Shown here: positions 41,779 through 51,052 of the stretch, in pieces | Layout: every line of letters starts with the position of its first letter | Position numbering within the stretch: the first letter of the stretch is position 1 | Source: UBA4572 sp049965515 | GTDB taxonomy: Bacteria > Nitrospirota > Leptospirillia > Leptospirillales > Leptospirillaceae | Reading direction: 5' to 3' | Length of the DNA stretch: 64,000 nucleotides | Assembly: GCA_049965515.1 (NCBI GenBank) | Contig: JBMFWG010000001.1 | Span: forward strand, 1-64,000 | Program-made: the position numbers and the translations under genes | The notes under the pieces: model-generated | Told to the model about the DNA's origin: nothing | Databases searched by the model: none | What the model saw: only the letters and a program-made list of their open reading frames with translations

Positions 41779-43908
41779 CTAGTGGGTCCCAGCGGACCGT
41801 TTTTCGCGTCCCTCGCCTTCCTCGGCGATGGCATCCTTCCGGGAAAGACGAATTTTGCCCTGACGGTCCACTTCCAGGACCTTCACGACAATCTCGTCCC
41901 CCTCATTGACCACATCGGTCACCTTCTCGACGCGACGGGGTTCAAGCTGTGAAACATGGCAAAGACCGGTCGTTCCGGGCATGATTTCCACAAAAGCCCC
42001 ATATTCCGCAACGGTCTTGACCTTACCAAGATAGATCTTGCCCACCTCGGCTTCAGCAACGATCTGATGAATAATTTCGATGGCTTTCTTCGCGGCTTCC
42101 TCATCAGCAGAGGCCACATGGATCACGCCAGAATCCTCGATTTCGATCTTGGCACCCGTTCGCTCGGTAATGCTGCGAATCATCTTTCCGCCAGGACCAA
42201 TGACCTCCCTGATCTTGTCTTGTTTGATCTGGATGGTCATGATGCGAGGCGCATAAGGGGACATCTGGGAGCGGACGGAAGGCAATGCCTCCTTCATTTT
42301 TCCCATGATGTGAATCCGTCCGAGACGAGCCTGTTCGAGAGACTTCTTCATGATCTCGAGGGTAATCCCCTTGATCTTGATATCCATCTGAACCGCCGTG
42401 ACACCGACATCCGTCCCGGTCACCTTGAAATCCATATCACCCAGGTGATCCTCGATTCCCAGAATATCCGACAAAATTGCAATTCTATCCCCCTCCTTGA
42501 TTAGGCCCATAGCAATTCCGGCAACGGGGGCCTTGATGGGAATACCAGCATCCATCATGGCCAGAGTTCCGCCACAGACGGTGGCCATGGAGGTCGAGCC
42601 ATTCGACTCGAGAATGTCGGAAACAAGCCGGATCGAATAGGGAAAGTCATCCTTTGACGGCAGAACCGGAATAAGGGCTCTCTCTGCTAGATTTCCGTGA
42701 CCGATCTCCCGGCGCCCAGGTCCTCTCATAGGCTTGACTTCTCCCACCGAAAAAGCCGGGAAGTTGTAGTGGAGCATGAATCGCTTATGGGATTCTCCTT
42801 CGAGAGAATCGATCCGTTGCTCGTCGTCGGAAGTTCCAAGAGTCGCGACGGAAAGGCTCTGGGTCTCTCCTCGGGTAAAGAGAGCCGAGCCATGGGTCCG
42901 GGGAAGAATTCCAACCTCAATGGTGATGGGACGGATCTCCGTTGTCGAGCGACCATCGGCACGGATTCCACGATCTAGGACCATGGCACGCATGAGCTCT
43001 CGCTCGAGCTCATGGAATCCGTTGGAAAACTCCTTTTCCTCCATAGGGTCGGCAAATCCTTCGGGGAAAAGATCCTTGGCAAGATTGCCCCGAATCTCGG
43101 ATGTTTTCTCCTCCCGAACCTTCTTGTCCGAAACAACCAGAATTCCCGAAAGGGCCTCACGACCTCCTGAACGTATCTTTTCCATGAGCTCGGGACGCAC
43201 GGGAACTTTCGGAAGAGGCCGTTTGGCCTTTCCTATCTTCTTCTGAAGATCTCTCTGGGCTGAGATAATCGGCTGGCAAGCTACATGGGCTGTCCGGATC
43301 GCCTCAAGAAAGAGCTCTTCGGAAACCTCATCCGCCTTGCCTTCTACCATCATGATGGCGTCGGCCGTTCCGGCCACCACGAGATCGAGACTCGATCGCT
43401 CCTGGATCTCAATGTCGGGGTTGATCACAAACTGACCATCCACATAGCCGACACGAACAGCACCGAGCGGATCATCAAAGGGAATGTCGGAGATGGTCAA
43501 CGCCGTTGAGGCCGCCACAACAGCCATCACGTCAGTCACCCCGCTCCGGTCGGCGGAAACGACGGAGGCAATCACCTGAGTGTCGTAGTAGAAGCCTTCC
43601 GGAAACAGCGGACGCAGAGGACGGTCGACGAGGCGACTGTTCAATATCTCTCGTTCAGACGGCTTGCCTTCTCTTTTGAAGAATCCTCCCGGAATTTTTC
43701 CCGCGGCATAGGCGCGCTCTTGGTAGTCCACTGTCAGAGGAAGAAAATCGGTTCCCGGCTTGACTGTCTTTGCCGCAACAGCTGTGGCGATAATGACTGT
43801 CCCCTCGACCCAGAGAACCGCGGCTCCGTCGGCCTGGCGAGCCATACGACCTGTCTCGATCCTGACCGTCTTTCCTCCGACGGCGACTTCAACTGTAACT
43901 GGCTTCAT
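41779..43908 (-). CDS. pnp: Polyribonucleotide nucleotidyltransferase
   Basis: PNPase degrades RNA from the 3' end with phosphate. The 709-residue protein has two RNase PH domains (N-terminal GRMARQADGAAVLWVEGTV; second with RADGRSTTEIRPI and SHKRFMLHYNFPAFSVGE), the FKVTGTDVGVTAVQMDIKIKG region with catalytic aspartates, then KH (IREVIGPGGKMIRSITERTG) and S1 (GKVKTVAEYGAFVEIMPGTTGL) domains. It follows rpsO by 167 bases, the classic rpsO-pnp order. Confidence 0.98.
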   Translation of the reverse strand: MKPVTVEVAVGGKTVRIETGRMARQADGAAVLWVEGTVIIATAVAAKTVKPGTDFLPLTVDYQERAYAAGKIPGGFFKREGKPSEREILNSRLVDRPLRPLFPEGFYYDTQVIASVVSADRSGVTDVMAVVAASTALTISDIPFDDPLGAVRVGYVDGQFVINPDIEIQERSSLDLVVAGTADAIMMVEGKADEVSEELFLEAIRTAHVACQPIISAQRDLQKKIGKAKRPLPKVPVRPELMEKIRSGGREALSGILVVSDKKVREEKTSEIRGNLAKDLFPEGFADPMEEKEFSNGFHELERELMRAMVLDRGIRADGRSTTEIRPITIEVGILPRTHGSALFTRGETQSLSVATLGTSDDEQRIDSLEGESHKRFMLHYNFPAFSVGEVKPMRGPGRREIGHGNLAERALIPVLPSKDDFPYSIRLVSDILESNGSTSMATVCGGTLAMMDAGIPIKAPVAGIAMGLIKEGDRIAILSDILGIEDHLGDMDFKVTGTDVGVTAVQMDIKIKGITLEIMKKSLEQARLGRIHIMGKMKEALPSVRSQMSPYAPRIMTIQIKQDKIREVIGPGGKMIRSITERTGAKIEIEDSGVIHVASADEEAAKKAIEIIHQIVAEAEVGKIYLGKVKTVAEYGAFVEIMPGTTGLCHVSQLEPRRVEKVTDVVNEGDEIVVKVLEVDRQGKIRLSRKDAIAEEGEGREKRSAGTH

Positions 43909-44075
43909 TCTGGGAGGGATCCTTTCCGGGTTCGTGTTTCACGAGATATCGTTGATTGAAAAGCAGTTGAGCCGTCTGCTACAGGAAAATCCCGGGCAGG
44001 CCCTCAATGCACCTTGTGGCCGTTGAGAGATGGCTATCCAGATTATCCGTTCGGGATTCAGGTCTGACCTAGCGC

Positions 44076-44345
44076 CTAGCGGCGAAGACCAAGGCGACTG
44101 ATGATTTCCTGGTACTTGGCCGGATTGTTTGACTGGAGGTATTTGAGATGGCGTCTCCTGCGGCTCACCATCAGAAGGAGACCTCGTCGGGAATGGACAT
44201 CCTTCGGAAATTTCTTGAAGTGCTCTCCTAGCTGGTTGATACGCTCGGTCAGGATGGCAACCTGAACTTCAACAGATCCAGTATCATTACCAGAAATCTT
44301 AAAAGACTCGATGACTTCCTGCTTCTTTTCCTTGCTTAATGCCAT
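44076..44345 (-). CDS. rpsO: 30S ribosomal protein S15
   Basis: An 89-residue S15 of standard length with TGSVEVQVAILTERINQLGEH and HSRRGLLLMVSRRRRHLKYLQ. S15 binds 16S rRNA and in many species represses its own mRNA. It lies between truB and pnp; a strong hairpin sits about 90 bases upstream. Confidence 0.98.
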   Translation of the reverse strand: MALSKEKKQEVIESFKISGNDTGSVEVQVAILTERINQLGEHFKKFPKDVHSRRGLLLMVSRRRRHLKYLQSNNPAKYQEIISRLGLRR

Positions 44346-44431
44346 GAGAAAAACTCCCTAGTTAAAAACGATCTGTTGGCCCGAATGAGCCCGTGATTTG
44401 GCATGGTCTCGGCACCCCGCGACACACGTTC

Positions 44432-44457
44432 GGCTCCGGAGAGTCCCCTCCGGAGCC
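44432..44457 (-). other. Strong hairpin in truB-rpsO intergenic region
   Basis: A perfect 10-bp inverted repeat (GGCTCCGGAG / CTCCGGAGCC) encloses a 6-base loop, 8 bases after the truB stop and about 90 bases before the rpsO start. No T run follows on the minus strand, so it is not a standard terminator. It could be an RNA processing or stability element, or part of an S15-responsive leader. Confidence 0.5.
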
Positions 44458-44464
44458 CTGCTTC

Positions 44465-45427
44465 CTAGAATACGAGCGAGACCCTCGCAAAGGGGATTCC
44501 CAATGGGAAATCTCCCAAGTTCTCACCCTCGCGAAGGGCTTCTGCAAGCGCCCGGATTTTTCCATCCTGTCCAAGTATTCTAATCATATCCTTCATGTGA
44601 AACAATCCTTCACGGCGAAAAATTGCCGTTGCCGGCAAAAGGGCGCCCTTAAGAAGGCGGGAGGATGCTTCTCCAAGGAGACGGACTCCCGGAAGGGCAT
44701 CAAAAACCCGATCCGGGCCCAATAGGTTCCTGATGAAATCAGAAGCGCCCCACTCTTTTTCTATGACAGAAAGAGCCGTGGATTCGGCCAGCGAAAAGGT
44801 CCCCACTGACAATCGTCGAAGCCTGCTAAGATGCGCCCCCGTGGACAGGACCTCGCCAATCTCTCGCGCCAGCACCCGAATATATGTCCCTTTCGAACAA
44901 TGCACCCGAAAGGTCAGAACCGGAGGCTTCACCGCAAGGAGTTCCAGGGAATAGATTTCGATCCTGCGGGGTTCCCGGGGAACCGTCACCCCTTTTCTGG
45001 CGAGCTTGTAGAGAGGAACTCCCTGCTGCTTCACTGCCGAGTACATGGGAGGCTGTTGAAGTCTCTTTCCTTCGAACTCTCTTGCCAGAGCCCTTAAGCG
45101 CGTAGAGGAAAGATCCTCCGGAACAGAAAAGGTGGAGACAACCACTCCCGTACTGTCATCCGTATCGGTTATGGCCCCGAGGGTCAGGTCAAACTCGTAG
45201 GACTTGTCATCCGCCAGAATAAAGGACGACATTTTTGTCGCCTCCCCCACGAGAAGGGGCAGGAGTCCCGAAGCCATCGGGTCCAGAGTTCCACCGTGGC
45301 CAACCTTATCAATCCCAGAAAGCTTTCTGACCCGATGAACAATATCGTGAGACGTTGGTCCGGATGGTTTATCCACCAGGAGCATCCCTGAGACTTTGGC
45401 CGGATTCTCTGGGTCAAAAAAGGTCAC
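44465..45427 (-). CDS. truB: tRNA pseudouridine55 synthase
   Basis: TruB makes pseudouridine 55 in the T loop of tRNAs. The 320-residue protein has GMLLVDKPSGPTSHDIVHRVR, KVGHGGTLDPMASGLLPLLVGEATK with the catalytic aspartate, KSYEFDLTLGAITDTDD, and a C-terminal PUA-like domain (LPATAIFRREGLFHM). It overlaps rbfA by 4 bases (ATGA). Confidence 0.97.
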   Translation of the reverse strand: MTFFDPENPAKVSGMLLVDKPSGPTSHDIVHRVRKLSGIDKVGHGGTLDPMASGLLPLLVGEATKMSSFILADDKSYEFDLTLGAITDTDDSTGVVVSTFSVPEDLSSTRLRALAREFEGKRLQQPPMYSAVKQQGVPLYKLARKGVTVPREPRRIEIYSLELLAVKPPVLTFRVHCSKGTYIRVLAREIGEVLSTGAHLSRLRRLSVGTFSLAESTALSVIEKEWGASDFIRNLLGPDRVFDALPGVRLLGEASSRLLKGALLPATAIFRREGLFHMKDMIRILGQDGKIRALAEALREGENLGDFPLGIPFARVSLVF

Positions 45428-45786
45428 GGGGCATCGTCCCGGGAGATTTCATCAAGAAGAGATTCTATTCTTCCCTCTTCGTCATTTCCCTTGTCATGAG
45501 TGAAGGAAAGACGGGGAATGTATTTAATTCGGAGCTGACTGGCCATCTCCTTCCGCAGGATCGGAGAATGGCGCTCCAAAATCTCTCCCATGGAATGGGG
45601 ATCCTCTCCTGGAAAGACGGCAAAAAATACCGTGGCATTTCGAAGATCATCAGAGAGACGAACCCTTGTAATGGTCACGCTGGCAATACGGGGTTCCCGG
45701 AAGTAGCGTGCCACAACGGTTGCCATGATTTCCCGGATTTCGGAGGCCACCCTGTCAGCCCGGCGAAAGCCATAGTCCTTTCTCAC
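45424..45786 (-). CDS. rbfA: Ribosome-binding factor A
   Basis: RbfA is a 30S maturation factor. The 120-residue KH-fold protein shows RADRVASEIREIMATVV, a beta strand IASVTITRVRLSDDLRNATVFFAVF and RIKYIPRLSFTHD. It overlaps both neighbours by 4 bases within the infB-truB operon. Confidence 0.95.
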   Translation of the reverse strand: MRKDYGFRRADRVASEIREIMATVVARYFREPRIASVTITRVRLSDDLRNATVFFAVFPGEDPHSMGEILERHSPILRKEMASQLRIKYIPRLSFTHDKGNDEEGRIESLLDEISRDDAP

Positions 45787-46130
45787 AGGACCTCCTGGTG
45801 AACATCTTGAAGTTCAACAAAGGGATCGGAGCGAAAAAGGTCAATCACCTTTTCGAAGATCCTGGCGTGCAGATCAGAATCTGCACTGATCATGACAGCC
45901 TCGACAACCGACCGCTGCCATAGATCCTGATATCCCGTTTCTGCCACAGAAACAGGAAATCGCTCCCTGACTCGGGAGAGCAAACTCTGGAGAACCTGCC
46001 GCTTGTCTTTCAGCGAGCGGGCATTCGGGATAAAGAGAACAAGAACAAGATGTCCGATAGCCGAACGCTTCTCTGGATTTTTGTCATGAGGATATCGTTT
46101 CAAGCTTTCCGGCCACTTTTTCCTGGACAA
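45783..46130 (-). CDS. YlxP-like DUF503 family protein
   Basis: A protein of up to 115 residues. LVLVLFIPNARSLKDKRQVL and VSVAETGYQDLWQRSVVEAV are the family signature. YlxP-type proteins sit between infB and rbfA in many bacteria and have been proposed to assist ribosome assembly. The family usually starts a few residues before LVLVLF. Here the only ATG lies inside the end of infB and adds about 25 residues; a TTG nine codons in is an alternative. The start is therefore uncertain. Confidence 0.85.
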   Translation of the reverse strand: MSRKKWPESLKRYPHDKNPEKRSAIGHLVLVLFIPNARSLKDKRQVLQSLLSRVRERFPVSVAETGYQDLWQRSVVEAVMISADSDLHARIFEKVIDLFRSDPFVELQDVHQEVL

Positions 46131-48708
46131 AGCATTCGATCAAATCACCTGTCTTGATATCCCGATAGTTCTCAATGGAGATTCCGCATTCGTACCCGGC
46201 GGCGACTTCCCTCACATCATCCTTGAATCTTTTAAGGGCCTCGATCTTCCCTTCGTAGGTGACAACACCATCCCGGATCAGCTTCACGATTGTCCCGGCA
46301 CGCTGGATCATTCCCTCAGAGACATAACATCCGGCCACGGTCCCCACGCGGCTGATGTTGTAAACCTGACGGACCTCGGCACGTCCAAGGAACTTCTCAC
46401 GGATCACAGGAGAGAGCATTCCTTCCATTGCCTTCCGTACATCCTCAACGGCATCGTAGATGACCGAGTAGAATTTCATCTCGACCTTCTCCCTTTCCGC
46501 AAGGGCCAGGGCCTTCGGTTCTGGGCGAACATTGAAGCCAAATATCACGGCATTAGATGCTTGGGCGAGAAGAACATCCGTCTCCCGGATCCCCCCCACG
46601 CCTTCATGGATAAAGCGAACCCGGACCTTCGAGTTTTCAAGTTTCCCAATCGCCTGACGGATCGGTTCGATCGAGCCCTGAACATCGACCTTGAGGATAA
46701 GGTTCAGATCCTTAATGACTCCCTCTTCGATCTGACTGTAGAGATCTTCAAGAGTCACCTTCTTTGTCTGAAGCAGCTGGGCAGCTCTGTGGCGTGCCTG
46801 ACGGGCCATGGCCACCTGACGACCAAGCTTTTCGTCTTCAACGGCCACAAAAACGTCGCCAGGCTGAGGCATCCCATCGAGGCCCACAACCTCGGCGGAA
46901 TGCGAGGGAGTGACGTTATTGACCTTGTGGCCATAGGCATCATTCAGACTTCTCACCCGTCCGACCTGGGCCCCGAGAACAAGGAAGTTCCCCACACGCA
47001 GGGTCCCTTTCTGAACCAGAACCGACGCCACGATCCCCCTTCCGCGATCAAGTCGGGACTCAATCACCAGTCCCCGGGCCCGACGGTTTGGATTGGCCTT
47101 AAGATCAAGGACATCGGCCTGCAGAAGGATCATTTCGAGAAGGTGATCCAATCCCGTCCGTTTTTTTGCCGATACGGGGCAATAGATGGTCGATCCCCCC
47201 CACTCTTCCGGAGATAGCCCATGCTCAGCTAGTGCCTGTTTCACACGATCCGGATTCGCTTCTGGTTTGTCGATCTTGTTAAGCGCCACCACAATCGGAA
47301 CGTCTGCTGCCTTGGCATGGTTAATGGCCTCAAGAGTCTGCGGCATGACACCGTCATCGGCTGCGACGACAAGAACCACCACATCGGTAGCCTTAGCCCC
47401 ACGAGCACGCATTGCGGTAAAGGCCTCATGGCCAGGAGTATCTAGGAAGGTGATGTCACGGCCATTAATGGAAACCGTATAGGCGCCGATATGCTGAGTG
47501 ATTCCTCCCGCTTCCCCTTCCGCCACCTTGCTTTTTCTGATGGCATCAAGCAGAGAAGTCTTTCCGTGGTCAGTATGGCCCATGATGGTCACCACAGGCG
47601 GACGGGGCACGAGGTCCGCATCGGAGTCTTCGGTTTCTCCGAGAATGGCATCCTCTGGCTCTTCCTGCTGGATCTCGACGGCAATCCCCATTTGTTCCGC
47701 CACAAGAAGGGCCGCATCGGGATCGACCGGCTCTGTAATCGTGGTCATTACCCCCATGGACATCAACCGCACAATGACATCCTGAACCTTAACCCCCATG
47801 CGATCGGCAAACTCTTTAACACTGATGCCGGCATCGATACGAATGGACTTCTTGCGGGCCTTGGTTCCGTCAAGGGGGGCCACCCCTCCCTTGCGAGAAT
47901 CAGATCCCCCCTTCCCTTTCTTTTTGAAGGGAGTCGCTTTTTTGAAGGCCGGTCGAGGAAAGGAGGGACGTGACGTTGGCGGCACCTCAGGAGGGAGTCC
48001 CGGTGCGACAGTTTTAATGGCCGGAGTTGTGGGAGAGGGTTGGCGGGTCGCGGCCTCTCTTTCTCCCGTCTCGTCAAGGTCGACAAAGTCCTCCTCCCTG
48101 AGGAGGTGAAGACGATCCAGCTTCTGATTTTTTTCTTTGGCCCCCTTAACCGCCTTCCCTTTTTTCTCAGAAGCGCCAGCACGCTCTTTCAAGGCTTTTT
48201 CTTTTTCTGCAGCGGGAAGGGGAGTGCCGGAGGGACGTGTCGACTTTTCTACCTCAAGTGGCTCAGTCCATGTCTCCACGGGAATTCTCGTCAGGAGATC
48301 GGGTGGTACGGTTGGAGCGGGAGGAGCCTGTGCCTTGATTGGCTCTTCCGGTGCAGGCTTCTCCTTGGGGGCCGAGGGCTTCGCTACGATCTTTTCATCA
48401 TGACTCTCCTCCTTTACCGGGGAAGAAGAGGAAGAGACGGAAGATTCATCAACCGCAGTCTCTTGAGGCAGAGGAGTTGCCAAAGACTCCTCTGCAGGAG
48501 CCGATGAGGCTTTTTTCTTGATAAGGATCGGCTTCTTTGGGGGCTCGGGAGACTCACTCCCTTTTTTCATTTTTTGGCGAACAGTCGCGACTGCCCGTTC
48601 ATCCAGAGTGGCCATGTGCGAAGGCGCATGGATGCCCCAGAGATTGAGCTTGGCCAAAAGTGCCTTGCTTTCCATTTTGAGCTCGCGCGCCAGTTCATAA
48701 ACTTTCAA
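46084..48708 (-). CDS. infB: Translation initiation factor IF-2
   Basis: IF-2 is the GTPase that places fMet-tRNA on the 30S subunit. The 874-residue protein starts with an IF2 N-terminal module (MKVYELARELKMESKALLAK) and a long proline-, lysine- and glutamate-rich linker (about 55-280), then a second N-module (SVKEFADRMGVKVQDVIVRL). The G domain has VTIMGHTDHGKTSLLDAIR (usually GHVDHGKT), FLDTPGHEAF and ALNKIDKPE, and the C-terminal domains bind the tRNA. It overlaps the DUF503 gene by 47 bases. Confidence 0.98.
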   Translation of the reverse strand: MKVYELARELKMESKALLAKLNLWGIHAPSHMATLDERAVATVRQKMKKGSESPEPPKKPILIKKKASSAPAEESLATPLPQETAVDESSVSSSSSPVKEESHDEKIVAKPSAPKEKPAPEEPIKAQAPPAPTVPPDLLTRIPVETWTEPLEVEKSTRPSGTPLPAAEKEKALKERAGASEKKGKAVKGAKEKNQKLDRLHLLREEDFVDLDETGEREAATRQPSPTTPAIKTVAPGLPPEVPPTSRPSFPRPAFKKATPFKKKGKGGSDSRKGGVAPLDGTKARKKSIRIDAGISVKEFADRMGVKVQDVIVRLMSMGVMTTITEPVDPDAALLVAEQMGIAVEIQQEEPEDAILGETEDSDADLVPRPPVVTIMGHTDHGKTSLLDAIRKSKVAEGEAGGITQHIGAYTVSINGRDITFLDTPGHEAFTAMRARGAKATDVVVLVVAADDGVMPQTLEAINHAKAADVPIVVALNKIDKPEANPDRVKQALAEHGLSPEEWGGSTIYCPVSAKKRTGLDHLLEMILLQADVLDLKANPNRRARGLVIESRLDRGRGIVASVLVQKGTLRVGNFLVLGAQVGRVRSLNDAYGHKVNNVTPSHSAEVVGLDGMPQPGDVFVAVEDEKLGRQVAMARQARHRAAQLLQTKKVTLEDLYSQIEEGVIKDLNLILKVDVQGSIEPIRQAIGKLENSKVRVRFIHEGVGGIRETDVLLAQASNAVIFGFNVRPEPKALALAEREKVEMKFYSVIYDAVEDVRKAMEGMLSPVIREKFLGRAEVRQVYNISRVGTVAGCYVSEGMIQRAGTIVKLIRDGVVTYEGKIEALKRFKDDVREVAAGYECGISIENYRDIKTGDLIECFVQEKVAGKLETISS

Positions 48709-48783
48709 TGAAACTCCCCCTCATCTATCCGAAACATCTCGTTATCCAAAAGTCACTTGCCTGAGGGCCCTTCGTTATCCTTG

Positions 48784-50115
48784 TCAGGAGGCAGGATCCT
48801 CAGATGAAACTCCCGACGGCTTGGGATATCCCAGAAAGTCCCGAGCCGTTTCCACAAGCTTTGCTGCGGTCTTTGGACCCAAACGAGGCAGAACGGCAAT
48901 GTCGTCAATATTGGCTTCGGCAATCTTTTCCACGGTATCGTAACCTGCTGCCTTTAGGGCATCGGCCACATTTCCCCCCATGCCTGGAAGGTCTTCGATT
49001 CCCAAAAGTGATGGAGTCGTCTCCGGATGCTCCTCTTCGGCTCCGTCGCCACCTGAACGAGCCTGGCGATCAGCCTCATACTGCTGCTCACTAAAGATGT
49101 CGATCTTCCAGCCTGTTAGCTTCGCCGCGAGGCGAACATTCTGTCCACGTCGACCAATTGAGAGCGAGAGTTGCTGGTTGGCAACCACCACTGTTGCCAC
49201 CTTGTCAAATTCAGAGTCGCGTGTAGCCACCCGCAGAACCTTTGCAGGAGAGAGCGCCCGGGCAATGAATGTTCCTGGATCAGGGCTCCAGTCAATTATA
49301 TCAATCTTTTCCCCATGGATTTCGCGAACAATGGCTTGCACACGAGATCCCTTCACTCCGACACAAGATCCGACGGGATCAATATTAGGATCCCGGGACA
49401 GAACAGCCACTTTGGCGCGCTCACCCGGATCCCGCACAACAGCCTTGATCTCTATCAAGCCCTCACTGATTTCCGGGACCTCTTTCTCAAAAAGTCTCGC
49501 CAGAAAATCCGGATGGGTCCGACTCAGAATCAGTTGGGGACCTCGCGTGGTGGTTCGGATATCCAGAAGAAGGGCCTTGACACGATCCCCACGATGAAAG
49601 GACTCTCGGGGAATCTGCTCCTTGAAAGGGAGCACCGCTTCGGTTTTCCCCAAGTCGATGATGAAGTTTCTCTTTTCTTGGCCAATATAAACGCCGGCAA
49701 CAACATTTCCCTTACGGCCCCCAAACTCCTTGGCCACAACCGACCATTCAGCTTCTCGGACCTTCTGGAAAATCACCTGCTTGGCAGCCTGAGCCGCCAC
49801 TCTCCCGAAATCATCAATCTCAAGATAGGCACCAATTTCATCCCCCACCTCTGCCTCGGGATCCGACTCCTTTGCCTCGGCGAGAGAGACCTCTTCCATG
49901 GGGTGGACGACATCCTCAACAATCCTCCTCAAATGCAGAATCTGTATCTCCCCTGTTCGGGAATCGATCTCCACCTGAAAATTATCCCCGCCGCCATAAC
50001 GCTTCTTTGCCGCGGTGAGAATCGCGGATTGCATCGCCTCGATCAGGGTTTCCTGAGGAATTCCCTTTTCCCGGTGAAGCTGGTCGATAACACTTAAAAG
50101 CTCCTGATTAACCAT
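48784..50115 (-). CDS. nusA: Transcription termination/antitermination factor NusA
   Basis: NusA binds RNA polymerase and nascent RNA. The 443-residue protein has the N-terminal polymerase-binding domain (LLSVIDQLHREKGIPQETLIEAM), an S1 domain (GNVVAGVYIGQEKRNFIIDLG), and two KH domains including DPVGSCVGVKGSRVQAIVREI and LSIGRRGQNVRLAAKLTGW. A C-terminal helix-hairpin-helix module (LPGMGGNVADALKAAGYDTV...) follows, one copy rather than the two acidic repeats of E. coli. It lies between rimP and infB. Confidence 0.97.
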   Translation of the reverse strand: MVNQELLSVIDQLHREKGIPQETLIEAMQSAILTAAKKRYGGGDNFQVEIDSRTGEIQILHLRRIVEDVVHPMEEVSLAEAKESDPEAEVGDEIGAYLEIDDFGRVAAQAAKQVIFQKVREAEWSVVAKEFGGRKGNVVAGVYIGQEKRNFIIDLGKTEAVLPFKEQIPRESFHRGDRVKALLLDIRTTTRGPQLILSRTHPDFLARLFEKEVPEISEGLIEIKAVVRDPGERAKVAVLSRDPNIDPVGSCVGVKGSRVQAIVREIHGEKIDIIDWSPDPGTFIARALSPAKVLRVATRDSEFDKVATVVVANQQLSLSIGRRGQNVRLAAKLTGWKIDIFSEQQYEADRQARSGGDGAEEEHPETTPSLLGIEDLPGMGGNVADALKAAGYDTVEKIAEANIDDIAVLPRLGPKTAAKLVETARDFLGYPKPSGVSSEDPAS

Positions 50116-50231
50116 TCATGTCTCCCAAACAGGTAGAGATGCTTCCAAAAACCGGCAGAATCCCCGGAAATGTCCTTAATCGTCCCATTGGCTCTTTGCA
50201 TGCCTCAATCGCCAAGGACTTACCCATGGAG

Positions 50232-50747
50232 CTACTTTTTGTCCCCTTTTTCTTGCGCAGGAGGAACAGGTCGCCAAAACTCTGCCTGAACACTCCGAAG
50301 CTGAAGAAATGGAACTTCAAGGATAAGGGATTTCTTTCCAGCATCCATATGGAGAGAAAATCCCGTATCCCCGACGGAACCAATCCGCCCCTTGAGGACT
50401 TTCTGTCCATCAATGGGATCAACGAGCTTGAGATTCACCCACTTTCCCTCGTTCTTCCGAAGGTCCTCTGGAATTTTGAGGAGCCGGTCGAGACCAGGCG
50501 AACTTACCTCGAGATGGTAGCGGCCAGGAAACGGGTCAAGAACGTCCAGCAAGACGCTGACACGACGACTGACGCTTTCGATCTGATCGATCGTCACACC
50601 CTCGGGGCCGTCGACAAAAACCCGCAGAACTCCGCCACTTTTCTTGGGGAGGACAAGATCGTAAAGTGTCAGTCCCATTGAATCAAGGAGAAGAGTGATC
50701 TCTTCAGTCAAACGCTCGGAGGGGGGTGTTGCGGGATTATCAGACAT
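50232..50747 (-). CDS. rimP: Ribosome maturation factor RimP
   Basis: The 171-residue protein starts the nusA-infB operon, as in most bacteria. It has LTLYDLVLPKKSGGVLRVFVDGPEGVTIDQIESVSRRVS and GRYHLEVSSPGLDRLL, the RimP N-terminal domain hallmarks, then an SH3-like C-terminal domain. RimP assists 30S assembly. The 116 bases between it and nusA contain no supported gene. Confidence 0.93.
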   Translation of the reverse strand: MSDNPATPPSERLTEEITLLLDSMGLTLYDLVLPKKSGGVLRVFVDGPEGVTIDQIESVSRRVSVLLDVLDPFPGRYHLEVSSPGLDRLLKIPEDLRKNEGKWVNLKLVDPIDGQKVLKGRIGSVGDTGFSLHMDAGKKSLILEVPFLQLRSVQAEFWRPVPPAQEKGDKK

Positions 50748-50818
50748 ATTTTACTACTCTCCAATAAAAAATCAACAAGCGATCGATCCAACTTCATGTT
50801 AGGCGACCAAAGATATTC

Positions 50819-51034
50819 TTAGTGCGTCTCGACGGGCGTACCCAACGGTGGCTTGTCCGCATAGGGAATAAAGGAATGTGCCCCCCCATCGATTGGGGTG
50901 GGGGAAGCGAGCTTCACCGGAGGTGTTGCCGTCTTTCCGCTTTGGGAGGGCTCTTTGGGTGTGGAGTGACATCCCGACATCATCAACAGCCCGACCACAA
51001 GAACCCCGGAGGCTCGAACATAACGTAATTTCAT
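50819..51034 (-). CDS. Small lipoprotein, unknown function
   Basis: A 71-residue predicted lipoprotein: MKLRYVRASGVLVVGLLMMS-Gly-Cys22, then a short proline/threonine-rich, probably unstructured chain. AGGAG lies 8 bases before the ATG. It follows the DUF4337 gene by 18 bases and is probably cotranscribed with it. There are too few features for a function. Confidence 0.65.
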   Translation of the reverse strand: MKLRYVRASGVLVVGLLMMSGCHSTPKEPSQSGKTATPPVKLASPTPIDGGAHSFIPYADKPPLGTPVETH

Positions 51035-51052
51035 TACCACAGCTCCTGCCTG

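Noticed and set aside
50108..50226. 39-codon frame between rimP and nusA on the minus strand
   Set aside because: It overlaps the nusA start, shows no hydrophobic or family pattern and has no good ribosome site.
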